From Lysinibacillus sp. B2A1 (GTDB lineage Bacteria; Bacillota; Bacilli; Bacillales_A; Planococcaceae): a stretch of 64,000 nucleotides of DNA. The stretch lies in the NCBI GenBank assembly GCA_002973635.1, contig CP027224.1, forward strand, positions 5,382,001-5,446,000. The letters are read 5' to 3'. Below are positions 52,947-61,036 of the stretch, piece by piece (position 1 is the stretch's first letter; each line of letters opens with the position of its first letter). A model generated the notes under the pieces. It was given only the letters and a program-made list of their open reading frames with translations. It was not told where the DNA came from and did not search any database. The position numbers and the translations under genes were made by a program.

Positions 52947-54026
52947 TTACAGCTCTCCTTCAAGAAAATTGATAAGGTATGTTTCAGGCTTTACAAGAAA
53001 TTCTTTAAAGCTACACAAATCAGCATACTCTTGATGCTCCACATCATAGCAGCCTATTTGCCCTCTTCTCTTTGGATTCCATACTATTTGTAAATCAGAA
53101 TAATTGTCTACATGTGCTGACAAACGCAGTAGCTTTTGACGGTCAATCTTCATTTCAATAGTATCTGTTAGTGTGAAAAAGTCGATATATCTAATGTCAT
53201 AATCATTGGTATCTAGATCAAGTCGTAGCTTATCTCCGGTAAGAAAGCTAATCAGTTCATCACTCATTTTATATTTCTTTAGTTCATATTTTTTGTTCTC
53301 TAAATCATGAAGCTGAGCTGGCTCCAATACTTTTAAATAGTCAGCCAAAATAGTATTTTTATTGCCAACCGCAATCGTATATGGACGCTCGCCATCCTTT
53401 TCAGCTAAAGTAACGTTTGCGCCTCGTTCAACCAAGTATTTCACCATTGTTAGATTCCCCATTCTTGTTGCCACAGTTAATGGAGTTGCTTGATAAGGAT
53501 AAACCATATCCGGTTTATTATAATTAATGTCCACCCCGTGATCGAGTAAATATGTAATTGTCTTCATATCATGATTCGACACAGCCTGACGCAATACTGG
53601 ACCACCGTACTGTCTTATATCCAGACCTAGCTCATGAATAAGTGGAATATTATTTTTATTACCATAGTAGGCCTGTGAATAGGCGCCAGAGCCGACCTGA
53701 TTACGCATGTCTAGCTTCGCTCCATGCTTTACAATATAACGCACTACATCTTCTTTACAATAACGAACAGCTACCAAAAAAGCTGGATTACTTTTAATAT
53801 TCAAATTGACCCCATGCTCTACTAGTAGCTTTATAACATTAAGTCTCTGCAACCTTAGCGACAAATCTAATGGACTTAATGAGATATGTGGACTCAATAT
53901 AATATCCTCTTCAATATCCCAGCCCTCTTCAATAGCAAGCTGTAATGCAGGAACATTTCCGCTGTAAATATGCATTGCCTTTTCTGGAAGATCATGAAAT
54001 TTCCCGATATTTTTTAAATTAATCAT
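52947..54026 (-). CDS. Ankyrin-repeat protein
   Basis: 359 residues from the ATG at 54026, after GAAAGGA; upstream ATGs are less well placed. Residues about 30-260 contain six or so ankyrin repeats (SPLDLSLRLQRLNVIKLLVE, TPLTVATRMGNLTMVKYLVE). The C-terminal 110 residues form a separate domain of unknown type (DIRYIDFFTLTDTIEMKIDR). No signal peptide. Ankyrin arrays mediate protein contacts; the partner is unknown. It is monocistronic. Confidence 0.82.
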   Translation of the reverse strand: MINLKNIGKFHDLPEKAMHIYSGNVPALQLAIEEGWDIEEDIILSPHISLSPLDLSLRLQRLNVIKLLVEHGVNLNIKSNPAFLVAVRYCKEDVVRYIVKHGAKLDMRNQVGSGAYSQAYYGNKNNIPLIHELGLDIRQYGGPVLRQAVSNHDMKTITYLLDHGVDINYNKPDMVYPYQATPLTVATRMGNLTMVKYLVERGANVTLAEKDGERPYTIAVGNKNTILADYLKVLEPAQLHDLENKKYELKKYKMSDELISFLTGDKLRLDLDTNDYDIRYIDFFTLTDTIEMKIDRQKLLRLSAHVDNYSDLQIVWNPKRRGQIGCYDVEHQEYADLCSFKEFLVKPETYLINFLEGEL

Positions 54027-54080
54027 CTGCCCCATTCCTTTCTTTATGAAAAGTATAGGTAACAACTTTAGCGAAAACAA

Positions 54081-54295
54081 CAGTCCATAAGTTTTATAGC
54101 ATCAGCTGGCGAGTTAATGAAAGACTATAAAAGTATTAAGGTATTTTCCATCTTTAATTAGCACCCTAAGTGTTGAATACTTCTCCGAAATAATGTTGCT
54201 CATTCAACTTTTGTATTAAATATTTGTAAATTTGTCATTATTTACAGTACATTCTAATATAATAGAAATAATTGATTATATTACAGCTTTTTTCT
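54081..54295. other. AT-rich intergenic region between divergent and terminating genes
   Basis: No gene or distinct structure. It separates the ankyrin gene start from the mqo terminator. Confidence 0.4.
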
Positions 54296-54341
54296 ATAAA
54301 AAATAGAATCCCCAATCCCTAATTAGATTGAAGATTCTATG
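54296..54341 (-). terminator. mqo terminator
   Basis: Stem ATAGAATC with GATTCTAT plus an inner AATC/GATT pair; six T follow on the minus strand. Confidence 0.7.
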
Positions 54342-54392
54342 CTATGGAAACGGTTGTCCAAATGTTGCTTTACATCTGCTGTCTCCAAGTAT

Positions 54393-55874
54393 TTATTTTA
54401 AAGCAAGTGCTTTATCAGTTGTTTCATTAATCTCTTTAAGGAGCTCTGGATTTTGTGCTAATGATAAGCCATAAGATGGAATCATTTCTTTAATTTTCGG
54501 CTCCCATTCTTTGATTTGTTGAGGGAAACATTTATTGAGTACCTCAAGCATAACGTGAACAGCCGTAGAAGCACCTGGTGAAGCTCCAAGTAAAGCTGCA
54601 ATTGATCCATCAGAAGCGCTTACAACTTCCGTACCGAATTGAAGCGTACCTTTACCACCAGCTTCTGTGTCTTTAATTACTTGTACACGTTGTCCAGCAA
54701 CAATGATATCCCAATCATCACTATTCGCATTTGGGATGAAGTCACGTAACTCATCCATGCGCTGCTCTTTTGAAAGCATAAGCTGTTGGATTAAATATTT
54801 AGTTAATCCCATCTCTTTAACGCCTGCCGCTAATAGAGTTGTGATATTATGTGGTTTTACAGAAGCAAATAAGTCCATATTTGAACCTGTTTTTAGGAAC
54901 TTAGGTGAGAACCCTGCAAATGGTCCAAATAATAATGATTTTTTGTTATCAATATAACGTGTATCAAGATGTGGAACTGACATTGGTGGAGCACCAACTT
55001 TTGCTTTTCCGTACACTTTTGCATGATGCTGGTCAGCAACTTCTTGATTTTTACATGCTAAGAATAATCCACTGATAGGGAATCCGCCAATATGTTTCCC
55101 TTCAGGAATACCTGATTTTTGTAGTAATTCTAGGCTTCCACCACCAGCTCCAAGGAAGACAAATTTTGCTGAATGATATTCCATTTTGCATCCATCTAAA
55201 TCATGTACACGTACTTCCCATGTTCCATCGCTTGCTTGTTTTAAACTTTCAACACTGTGGTTGTAGTTAATATCTACATCTTTTGTTTTTAAGTGATCAA
55301 ATAACATACGTGTTAAAGCACCAAAGTTAACGTCTGTACCAGTGTCAATTTTTGTTGCAGCAATAGCTTCATTTGCAGAACGGTCTTGCATAATAAGAGG
55401 AATCCATTCCTTTAGTTTTTCTGGGTCATCAGAAAATTCCATGCCTTGGAATAAAGGATTTTTCGTCATTGTTTCATGACGTTTTTTTAGGAACTCAACA
55501 TTTTCTTTCCCTTGTACTAAGCTCATATGTGGCAAAGGCATAATGAAGTCTTGTGGGTTATTGATCAATTTATTGTTTACAAGATAAGACCAAAACTGTC
55601 TTGAAACATGGAACTGCTCATTAACGTTAATCGCTTTGCTGATATCGATTGATCCGTCTTTTTTCTCTGAAGTGTAGTTAAGCTCACATAGTGCAGCATG
55701 CCCAGTTCCCGCATTGTTCAATTCTTGAGAACTTTCTTCACCGGCTTTATCGAGCTTCTCAAACACTGTAATTTTCCAATCTGGTGCTAATTCTTTGAGC
55801 AATGTCCCCAAAGTCGCACTCATGATTCCGGCACCAATTAAGATAACATCTGATTTAATTTGTCTGTTACTCAT
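54393..55874 (-). CDS. mqo: Malate:quinone oxidoreductase
   Basis: 493 residues, the usual length. An FAD-binding [16 protein letters not shown] begins the protein; [20 protein letters not shown] and [12 protein letters not shown] are characteristic. A peripheral membrane flavoenzyme, it oxidises malate to oxaloacetate and reduces quinone, bypassing NAD-linked malate dehydrogenase. AAGGAAGG precedes the ATG. It is monocistronic with a structured leader just upstream. Confidence 0.95.
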   Translation of the reverse strand: MSNRQIKSDVILIGAGIMSATLGTLLKELAPDWKITVFEKLDKAGEESSQELNNAGTGHAALCELNYTSEKKDGSIDISKAINVNEQFHVSRQFWSYLVNNKLINNPQDFIMPLPHMSLVQGKENVEFLKKRHETMTKNPLFQGMEFSDDPEKLKEWIPLIMQDRSANEAIAATKIDTGTDVNFGALTRMLFDHLKTKDVDINYNHSVESLKQASDGTWEVRVHDLDGCKMEYHSAKFVFLGAGGGSLELLQKSGIPEGKHIGGFPISGLFLACKNQEVADQHHAKVYGKAKVGAPPMSVPHLDTRYIDNKKSLLFGPFAGFSPKFLKTGSNMDLFASVKPHNITTLLAAGVKEMGLTKYLIQQLMLSKEQRMDELRDFIPNANSDDWDIIVAGQRVQVIKDTEAGGKGTLQFGTEVVSASDGSIAALLGASPGASTAVHVMLEVLNKCFPQQIKEWEPKIKEMIPSYGLSLAQNPELLKEINETTDKALALK

Positions 55875-55896
55875 TTTTACCTTCCTTATATGTTAA

Positions 55897-55977
55897 GATT
55901 TGCAGAAAGGATGTAAGCACTCCGCTTAGATGTCAAAGCAAGCCATGGAGCGACCTAGGAGCACACCTTTTCTGTAT
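55897..55977 (-). promoter_or_regulatory. Structured 5' leader of mqo
   Basis: On the minus strand, CAGAAAAGGTG and then GTGCTCC pair with GGAGTGC and CATCCTTTCTG, giving a stem of about 17 bp with one mismatch. The long inner loop has a further GC-rich segment. It lies roughly 25-105 bases before the start codon, where a regulatory RNA would be expected. No known riboswitch is recognised. Confidence 0.45.
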
Positions 55978-56317
55978 CAATTATTACCTTATTGCAGTTT
56001 ATCACAATTACTTGAAGATTAAAATATCAACTATTTATATGAGATTTAACGGCATATTTCGAGCCATTCCCTTCATAATTCAAGAAAAAAACGGACAAAT
56101 ACATAATTAAAAGCATCCATTAAAATTCATGTATTTTGGAATACTTGACCTAAAAATGGTTAGCGCTTTCATATAAATAAGTCATATTTATTATTATATC
56201 TATATAATAACATAAAAATAGGGAACCAGTCTTGTTTTTGTACTAGCCCCACTCCACATTTAAATATACCGAATTTTCTCAAAATTTACTAGTGTTATTT
56301 TTATTTTTCGTCTGTTT

Positions 56318-56476
56318 TTACTTATTAAAGAAAGTAGATAAATTTTGTTGTATTGATTCAGGTAGTATACGGAAAAATAACCCCTCGTATTTGAGATCGA
56401 GTAAACCAGCAATGACAATTATTATCATGCTAAATAATAAAATTGGTTTTTTATTATTTTTAGAAATCCACTTCAT
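56318..56476 (-). CDS. Small single-helix membrane protein
   Basis: 52 residues from the ATG at 56476, which has a strong AAGGGGGAG site seven bases upstream. One membrane helix at about 10-28 (PILLFSMIIIVIAGLLDL). An ORF on the opposite strand covers the same DNA but has no ribosome site. Family unknown; monocistronic. Confidence 0.6.
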   Translation of the reverse strand: MKWISKNNKKPILLFSMIIIVIAGLLDLKYEGLFFRILPESIQQNLSTFFNK

Positions 56477-56636
56477 AAGCTCCCCCTTTTCTGATAAAAA
56501 CATTCTTTTCCTATAATATAGGACAAGCTTATATAGATAAATAGATTTTTACTAATGAAAGAGCAATTTTTTCCTTGTCATCTATATAGAGATTTTTACA
56601 TAAGCTAATATGATTGTTAATTCGAAAGGAATGGTT

Positions 56637-57128
56637 ATGGTAAATTTTAAATCTTTTCGTGGAATTGTTACACAAATTAATGATTTTCCTGTTGGACAAA
56701 ATAGGGATGCTGAGGGATGCTATAAACTTTTAACTGTAGAAGATGGTGCTGGGGGCGTTGTCAATTTTGTCATTTCTCCCTCTACTTACTTTGTTAATCA
56801 GGAAATAGTCAGACCTGGTGATTGGGTTACAGGCTACTATGATGGGGACGCTCCTGTACCTATGATATACCCGCCACAATATCGTGCTCTTATTATTGTA
56901 AAGGAAAGTAATTACCAAAATGTAAAAGTTGACTTTTTTGATAACCATTTGATGAGCAGTGATGGTCAACTACAATTAAATCTCTCTCCATCTACGGTTA
57001 TCTTGCTTAAAAATGGGCAGCCTTTTTCTAGAAATCCCGCTAATAGAAACCTAATTGTCATCTATGGTGCTACAACAAGAAGTATTCCGGCTCAAACCAC
57101 ACCCAATGAGATAATTGTTTGGTGCTGA
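56637..57128 (+). CDS. Conserved protein of unknown function
   Basis: 163 residues from the ATG at 56637, six bases after GAAAGGA; an in-frame ATG at 56610 lies before that site. The sequence is rich in beta strands, with VVNFVISPSTYFVNQEIVRP, DWVTGYYDGDAPVPMIYPPQ and a C-terminal FSRNPANRNLIVIYG. I recall similar proteins of unknown role from clostridia and bacilli. No signal peptide. The two halves look like related OB-type or beta-barrel modules, but this is only an impression. Confidence 0.7.
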   Translation: MVNFKSFRGIVTQINDFPVGQNRDAEGCYKLLTVEDGAGGVVNFVISPSTYFVNQEIVRPGDWVTGYYDGDAPVPMIYPPQYRALIIVKESNYQNVKVDFFDNHLMSSDGQLQLNLSPSTVILLKNGQPFSRNPANRNLIVIYGATTRSIPAQTTPNEIIVWC

Positions 57129-57205
57129 TTTTCAACAGTAAATGGCTTAAGTCTAGAGCTTAAGCCATTTTTAATCTGCCTGACGATGAAGGAACAAATG
57201 CTCTA

Positions 57206-57481
57206 CTACTTTTTTACATTATCTTTCATGTCATGTAGTTGCTGTTTGATTTGCTCTAGGTACACTTTATTTTGCTGTACAGTATCCAAATGCTCCCCAT
57301 ATTGATGTGCATTCATATACGCATTTTCTGCATGGTCTATTTGATCAAATGCATGTTCGATCGCTATTTCCTCAGGGTGTGATTTTGCATGCTTTAATAA
57401 ACGTTCTGCCTTTTGGACAGAGTTGCTAAATAAAGTACTAGGATGATCCTGCTTCCAGCTTGTATCAGAGTGCTTTGCCAA
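57206..57481 (-). CDS. Small helical protein of unknown function
   Basis: 91 residues, hydrophilic and mostly helical (VQKAERLLKHAKSHPEE, HAFDQIDHAENAY), rich in His, Gln and Lys. The start is TTG at 57481 after GGGAGAGG. It has no membrane segment. It resembles small sporulation-type helical proteins in composition, but I do not recognise the family. Confidence 0.62.
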   Translation of the reverse strand: MAKHSDTSWKQDHPSTLFSNSVQKAERLLKHAKSHPEEIAIEHAFDQIDHAENAYMNAHQYGEHLDTVQQNKVYLEQIKQQLHDMKDNVKK

Positions 57482-57577
57482 TTTTACCTCTCCCTTTCTT
57501 AACCATTCAATAAGTTACCTAGACATAGTATTTTTAAAATGGATAGAAAATATGCAGGAAAATGATTTGTAAGAGTT

Positions 57578-58243
57578 TTATTGCTTTTTTTCCCAAATTA
57601 GAACAGCATCTTTTAAAATATTATTCCAAGAATCCTTATTAGCTGCTATTTTTTCAATATCATATTCCGCATAGTACACAGCATCTATTTCTTCAGCTTC
57701 AGGAAATTCAAAAGTAAAATCCTGCTCATCGCGTGCTTTTCCATTATTAATAAGCTGTCGAGTAGGCGAAGCTGCAATTGTTTTATTATAATAAATAAAG
57801 CTTATATTCTTTTTCTCGCCATCTATTTCTAGGAGCATAGGATGAGTTACGTTAACACTTGCATAGCTTTTACCATAGTAATGGGCAAATAATGTTTTAT
57901 CTTCGTTATTTTCAATTTTCACGATATCCCCTGAATATGGAATTAGCGTTTCATAATGAAAGACGTACTCAAATACACCTAATAAAATTAAGGCCGTGAT
58001 GATAGACGAGACACCTGAAACGACTATTTTTTTCTTACGCCATTTCTTATTAATCCTTTTAAAGAGAGTCGCTTTAGTCTCTTCAGGAATATACATTTCA
58101 TGCTTCATTTGCTGGTATTCTAACTGACATTTTTCACAATGCTTTAAATGCTTCTCAATCATTTCTTTGGTATCCTGACTAACCACCTCATCTACATAAA
58201 GAGGTAGAATATCTTGAATAATTGTGCACTTAATCTCTGTCAT
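57578..58243 (-). CDS. Anti-sigma factor with zinc-finger N-terminus
   Basis: 221 residues. Residues 1-50 carry the anti-sigma zinc-binding pattern HLKHCEKC preceded by a Cys at residue 6 (zf-HC2). One membrane helix lies at about 74-94, and the outer domain of about 125 residues senses the signal. It overlaps the sigma gene by 14 bp, with GGAGGC before its ATG. It holds the ECF factor at the membrane until a wall or membrane signal triggers release. Confidence 0.85.
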   Translation of the reverse strand: MTEIKCTIIQDILPLYVDEVVSQDTKEMIEKHLKHCEKCQLEYQQMKHEMYIPEETKATLFKRINKKWRKKKIVVSGVSSIITALILLGVFEYVFHYETLIPYSGDIVKIENNEDKTLFAHYYGKSYASVNVTHPMLLEIDGEKKNISFIYYNKTIAASPTRQLINNGKARDEQDFTFEFPEAEEIDAVYYAEYDIEKIAANKDSWNNILKDAVLIWEKKQ

Positions 58244-58724
58244 GATTGATTGCCTCCATATACTCTAGTATTTGCTTTCTAGCCCTGTAAAAGGTTACCC
58301 TAGCCCATCCCGCGCTTTTACCAAAAAGCCTCCCAATTTTATCAAAGGATAGCTCCCCAAAGGTTCGTAGTGAAAAGACTTCCTTGTATGGTTCCTTCAT
58401 TGAATGTAGAAACTGATGAACTGCAAATGCATCCTCTTCATTCATTAAATGCTTCACAAAATGGACGCCTGTTTTAGTTGTCTTATTTAAATCAGAATCA
58501 ATTTGCTTTTTCTTCTTTTTGTAATAAGTGAAATATGTATTTTTAGCAATTATAAAGAGCCAAGCTCGAATATCCTTAGAACCATCAAAACTTTCAATAT
58601 TCTTTAATGCTTTAAAAAAAGTTTCCTGGGTAATTTCTTCAGCTATAACATCGCTATGACTCAATGATTTCAGATATAAATAAACGTCCTGAAAATATTT
58701 TTGGTAGATTTCATCAAAGTCCAT
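58230..58724 (-). CDS. ECF-type RNA polymerase sigma factor
   Basis: 164 residues. Region 2 has ITQETFFKALKNIESF and DIRAWLFIIAKNTYFTYYKK; region 4 has FSLRTFGELSFDKIGRLFGK and the helix ending ARVTFYRARKQI. This is the normal ECF size. The first gene of a two-gene operon with its anti-sigma factor. GAGGGAGGTG precedes the ATG. Such operons usually drive their own promoter; palindromes lie in the upstream region. Confidence 0.9.
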   Translation of the reverse strand: MDFDEIYQKYFQDVYLYLKSLSHSDVIAEEITQETFFKALKNIESFDGSKDIRAWLFIIAKNTYFTYYKKKKKQIDSDLNKTTKTGVHFVKHLMNEEDAFAVHQFLHSMKEPYKEVFSLRTFGELSFDKIGRLFGKSAGWARVTFYRARKQILEYMEAINHDRD

Positions 58725-58749
58725 GTCTTTTCACCTCCCTCTATAAATG

Positions 58750-58805
58750 TTGATATATCAATGGTTCACGCCACTTTTACGTGTCAAAAAAATTTTTTTC
58801 GACAC
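58750..58805. promoter_or_regulatory. Palindromes upstream of the ECF operon
   Basis: TTGATATATCAA (58750-58761) is a perfect palindrome. GTGTC-A8-T7-C-GACAC (58781-58805) is a near-perfect one. They lie 25-80 bp before the sigma gene and could be operators or promoter parts; no clear ECF -35/-10 pair was found. Confidence 0.4.
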
Positions 58806-58864
58806 ATCCATCTATCGTTATTTTGTATTTCTTTCTTTTTCTTACAAACTATCCGTATGCTTCG

Positions 58865-59135
58865 CTAAAAGAAAGACCATTAATTGGTAATAATCTTCCT
58901 GATTTTATGCGTTATAGCGATGCACTGTTGGATCTCTGCGTTGCTTATGATGACGGACCCTCCCATATCTCTAGGCGTCTGTTTGCGCGTACATTCCTTC
59001 GTTCGGTCTAGTCATAAGGCAGAGGCTGGCGATGCTCCCTTAGGGACTCATTTCAGTTGTTTGAATGGTCGGATGGTGAAAATAGTGCCGGCTTCTCCAT
59101 GTCATCCTCTTGATTTTGACTTCTGATGGCGGCGC
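58865..59135 (-). ncRNA. Candidate bridge RNA region of the IS110-family element
   Basis: The region downstream of the transposase stop codon is non-coding, relatively G+C-rich and longer than the upstream non-coding side. IS1111-type members are known to encode the guide (bridge) RNA at this end. I did not derive its fold or its target loops. Confidence 0.4.
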
Positions 59136-60413
59136 TTAGGCAGTCATCTGAAGATGGGCGAAATCCTTCATCATTTGATGTTCATCAAACATCGTTTTCT
59201 TTTTGCACAAGGCATGTAAAATCTTTACTAACTTGCCACATAGCACAACGATCGATTGCTTTTTACGCAGTGGATTGTTGGCACGTGTGGTGTAGTATTC
59301 GTGTAACGCTCGAAAAGCTGGGTTATGTTTGATTAACGGCATCATTACGCGGAACAGGAGCGCACGTAATTGACGACGACCTCGCTTGGAGATGCGCTTT
59401 TGTCCTTTTTGCTGACCAGAGGAGTTTTCACGCAATGTGAGTCCCGCTAATTTGATTAATTGGCGTGGATGCGCATATTGTGTGAGTGAACCGACCTCTG
59501 AAAGTAAATCGACTATCGTGATATCACCAATTCCAGGAACAGATGCTAAATAGTCATAATCCGTCATTTGTTTGGCTTGCTCAATGAGCTGTGCCGTTAA
59601 TTTTTCAAGTTGTGTCTGCATCAATTGGATTTGAGAGAGGAGTGTGGCAATTTCAAAACGTGCCATCACAAGACCTTCTGTCACTCCAATGGAGCTTTCT
59701 GCTACCTCGCCCAATTGCTTTGCCTTTGGTAGTTGGGGACTTTTCATTCCCTCTACTTGGCGATAAAGGAAGAGCAGTTCTTCCGGTGTTTTTCCATTGA
59801 TATCCGATGGTAGAGGTGTTTTTTCAAGCACCGCATAGGCCATCTTCCCAAAACTTTTAAATACTTGAGTAAATTCAGGAAAAAAGCGATCGAGCCAACG
59901 AATGATCCGATTTTGAAGCGCATTTAAGTCTTCTTGTATTTTGGCACGCAATGTCGCGCCGTTGCGAAGTTCTGCTTCTACACCCGCTAAAATACGTGGA
60001 TAGCTGAAGCGTCCATCGCGCATTAGACGAGCAATCACTAGTGCATCCTTTTGGTCATTTTTCGTTTGCAGGTTATCATCGAGTTCCTTCGAGCGATTGA
60101 CGTGCATCGGATTCACCATCACAAAAGGAATGCCGTAGTTTGTTAAAAACGCAGCTAAGTTCATCCAGTAGTGACCTGTTGGCTCGAAACCAACGAGGAT
60201 TTCCTGTTTATCATGTATCGCCTTTAACGCAAGTAATCGTTCATAAAAAGCTTCAAATCCCATGTGTGATTGAGCAATCGGAAATGATTTTTGAAGCACA
60301 CGACCACGATCATCGATGGCACATGCAAAATGTTTATACTTCGCGATGTCAATACCGATGACAAGCGTATTTTCAGAAACTTGATTAATTTTTTCATTCG
60401 TATTAAAATTCAT
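59136..60413 (-). CDS. IS110-family DEDD transposase
   Basis: 426 residues from the ATG at 60413; the ORF runs 20 codons further without a ribosome site. The N-terminal RuvC-like DEDD domain has Asp in IGIDIAKYKH, Glu in VGFEPTGHYW and the pair in NDQKDALVIARL. The C-terminal Transposase_20 domain includes SVPGIGDITIVDLLSEVGS and RISKRGRRQLRALL, with the conserved serine region. The gene appears intact, so the element may be active. Its G+C content is higher than that of flanking genes, a sign of transfer. Confidence 0.92.
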   Translation of the reverse strand: MNFNTNEKINQVSENTLVIGIDIAKYKHFACAIDDRGRVLQKSFPIAQSHMGFEAFYERLLALKAIHDKQEILVGFEPTGHYWMNLAAFLTNYGIPFVMVNPMHVNRSKELDDNLQTKNDQKDALVIARLMRDGRFSYPRILAGVEAELRNGATLRAKIQEDLNALQNRIIRWLDRFFPEFTQVFKSFGKMAYAVLEKTPLPSDINGKTPEELLFLYRQVEGMKSPQLPKAKQLGEVAESSIGVTEGLVMARFEIATLLSQIQLMQTQLEKLTAQLIEQAKQMTDYDYLASVPGIGDITIVDLLSEVGSLTQYAHPRQLIKLAGLTLRENSSGQQKGQKRISKRGRRQLRALLFRVMMPLIKHNPAFRALHEYYTTRANNPLRKKQSIVVLCGKLVKILHALCKKKTMFDEHQMMKDFAHLQMTA

Positions 60414-60627
60414 TGTTATAGAGTCCTCTCTGTAGATGTGCGAGTCAATTGTCTGTTGATACTCAAGCATCATACAAGAGGGCTTTTTTTATTTCAAGTC
60501 CCCGAAAACGTTTCTAACAGGAATGCTCCCTACTTAAATAACTCTGGATATTTAATAATGTTACAAAAATTTAATAGGATATTTTGAGATCAATCTCTCC
60601 AAAGATTTTCTATTATAAGGTTAACTC

Positions 60628-60660
60628 AAATAAAAGAACTAAGGCCTAGACCTTAGTTCT
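60628..60660 (-). terminator. Terminator of the spore-protein gene
   Basis: Perfect 10-bp stem AGAACTAAGG (60635-60644) with CCTTAGTTCT (60651-60660), followed by T-rich sequence on the minus strand. Confidence 0.75.
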
Positions 60661-60695
60661 CCATCTCAATGTTTTGAATAGTTGTCAAATAGAAA

Positions 60696-60887
60696 CTAGT
60701 GCCACGCCGTACGTTCACTTACTGGCTGTTTGATATCTGTTTTTCCTAGGGTTTCGGCAAAGTTGTTTACTTGTGCTGAAGCCGTATCTATTTCAAACTC
60801 AGAACCAAATTCCTCCTGCTGTTGACGATTTTGGTTTGCTTGTAATGTCTTCACATATTGCGTTGCATTGGTATGATTTGTTTTCAT
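60696..60887 (-). CDS. sspE: Gamma-type small acid-soluble spore protein (SspE-like)
   Basis: 63 residues, Gln/Asn/Thr-rich, without membrane segments. The block EEFGSEFEIDTASAQVNNF matches the EFGTEFA signature of gamma-type SASPs, including the GPR protease recognition site. It is shorter than B. subtilis SspE because it has a single repeat. Gamma SASPs are degraded on germination to supply amino acids. AAGGATGG precedes the ATG. Expression in the forespore through sigma-G is expected from the family. Confidence 0.85.
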   Translation of the reverse strand: MKTNHTNATQYVKTLQANQNRQQQEEFGSEFEIDTASAQVNNFAETLGKTDIKQPVSERTAWH

Positions 60888-61036
60888 ATTTGACTACCAT
60901 CCTTCATTGATTTTTTGAAAAGTCATGATCATTCGTTTGATGACTTTTCATCTAAAGTTTGCACTAGCAAATGCTATTTTATTTATTAACAGCTAAGATT
61001 TAGACATCAATACATATATTAAAGCCTGAAATGCTG

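Larger units (their letters stand above)
58860..60480 (-). mobile_element. IS110-family insertion sequence (IS1111-like), approximate ends
   Basis: One transposase gene is followed by about 275 bp of G+C-richer non-coding DNA. IS110 elements have no long terminal inverted repeats and make no clear target duplication, so the ends are estimates. ATGCTT near 58859 and AAGCAT near 60467 may be short subterminal repeats. The element sits between an ECF operon and a spore-protein gene. Confidence 0.65.

Noticed and set aside
56292..56516. 74-codon plus-strand ORF
   Set aside because: Antisense to the small membrane protein gene, which has the far better ribosome site.
58781..59332. Three short plus-strand ORFs
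   Set aside because: They lie in the non-coding 3' end of the insertion element and over the end of its transposase gene; none has a ribosome site or family features.
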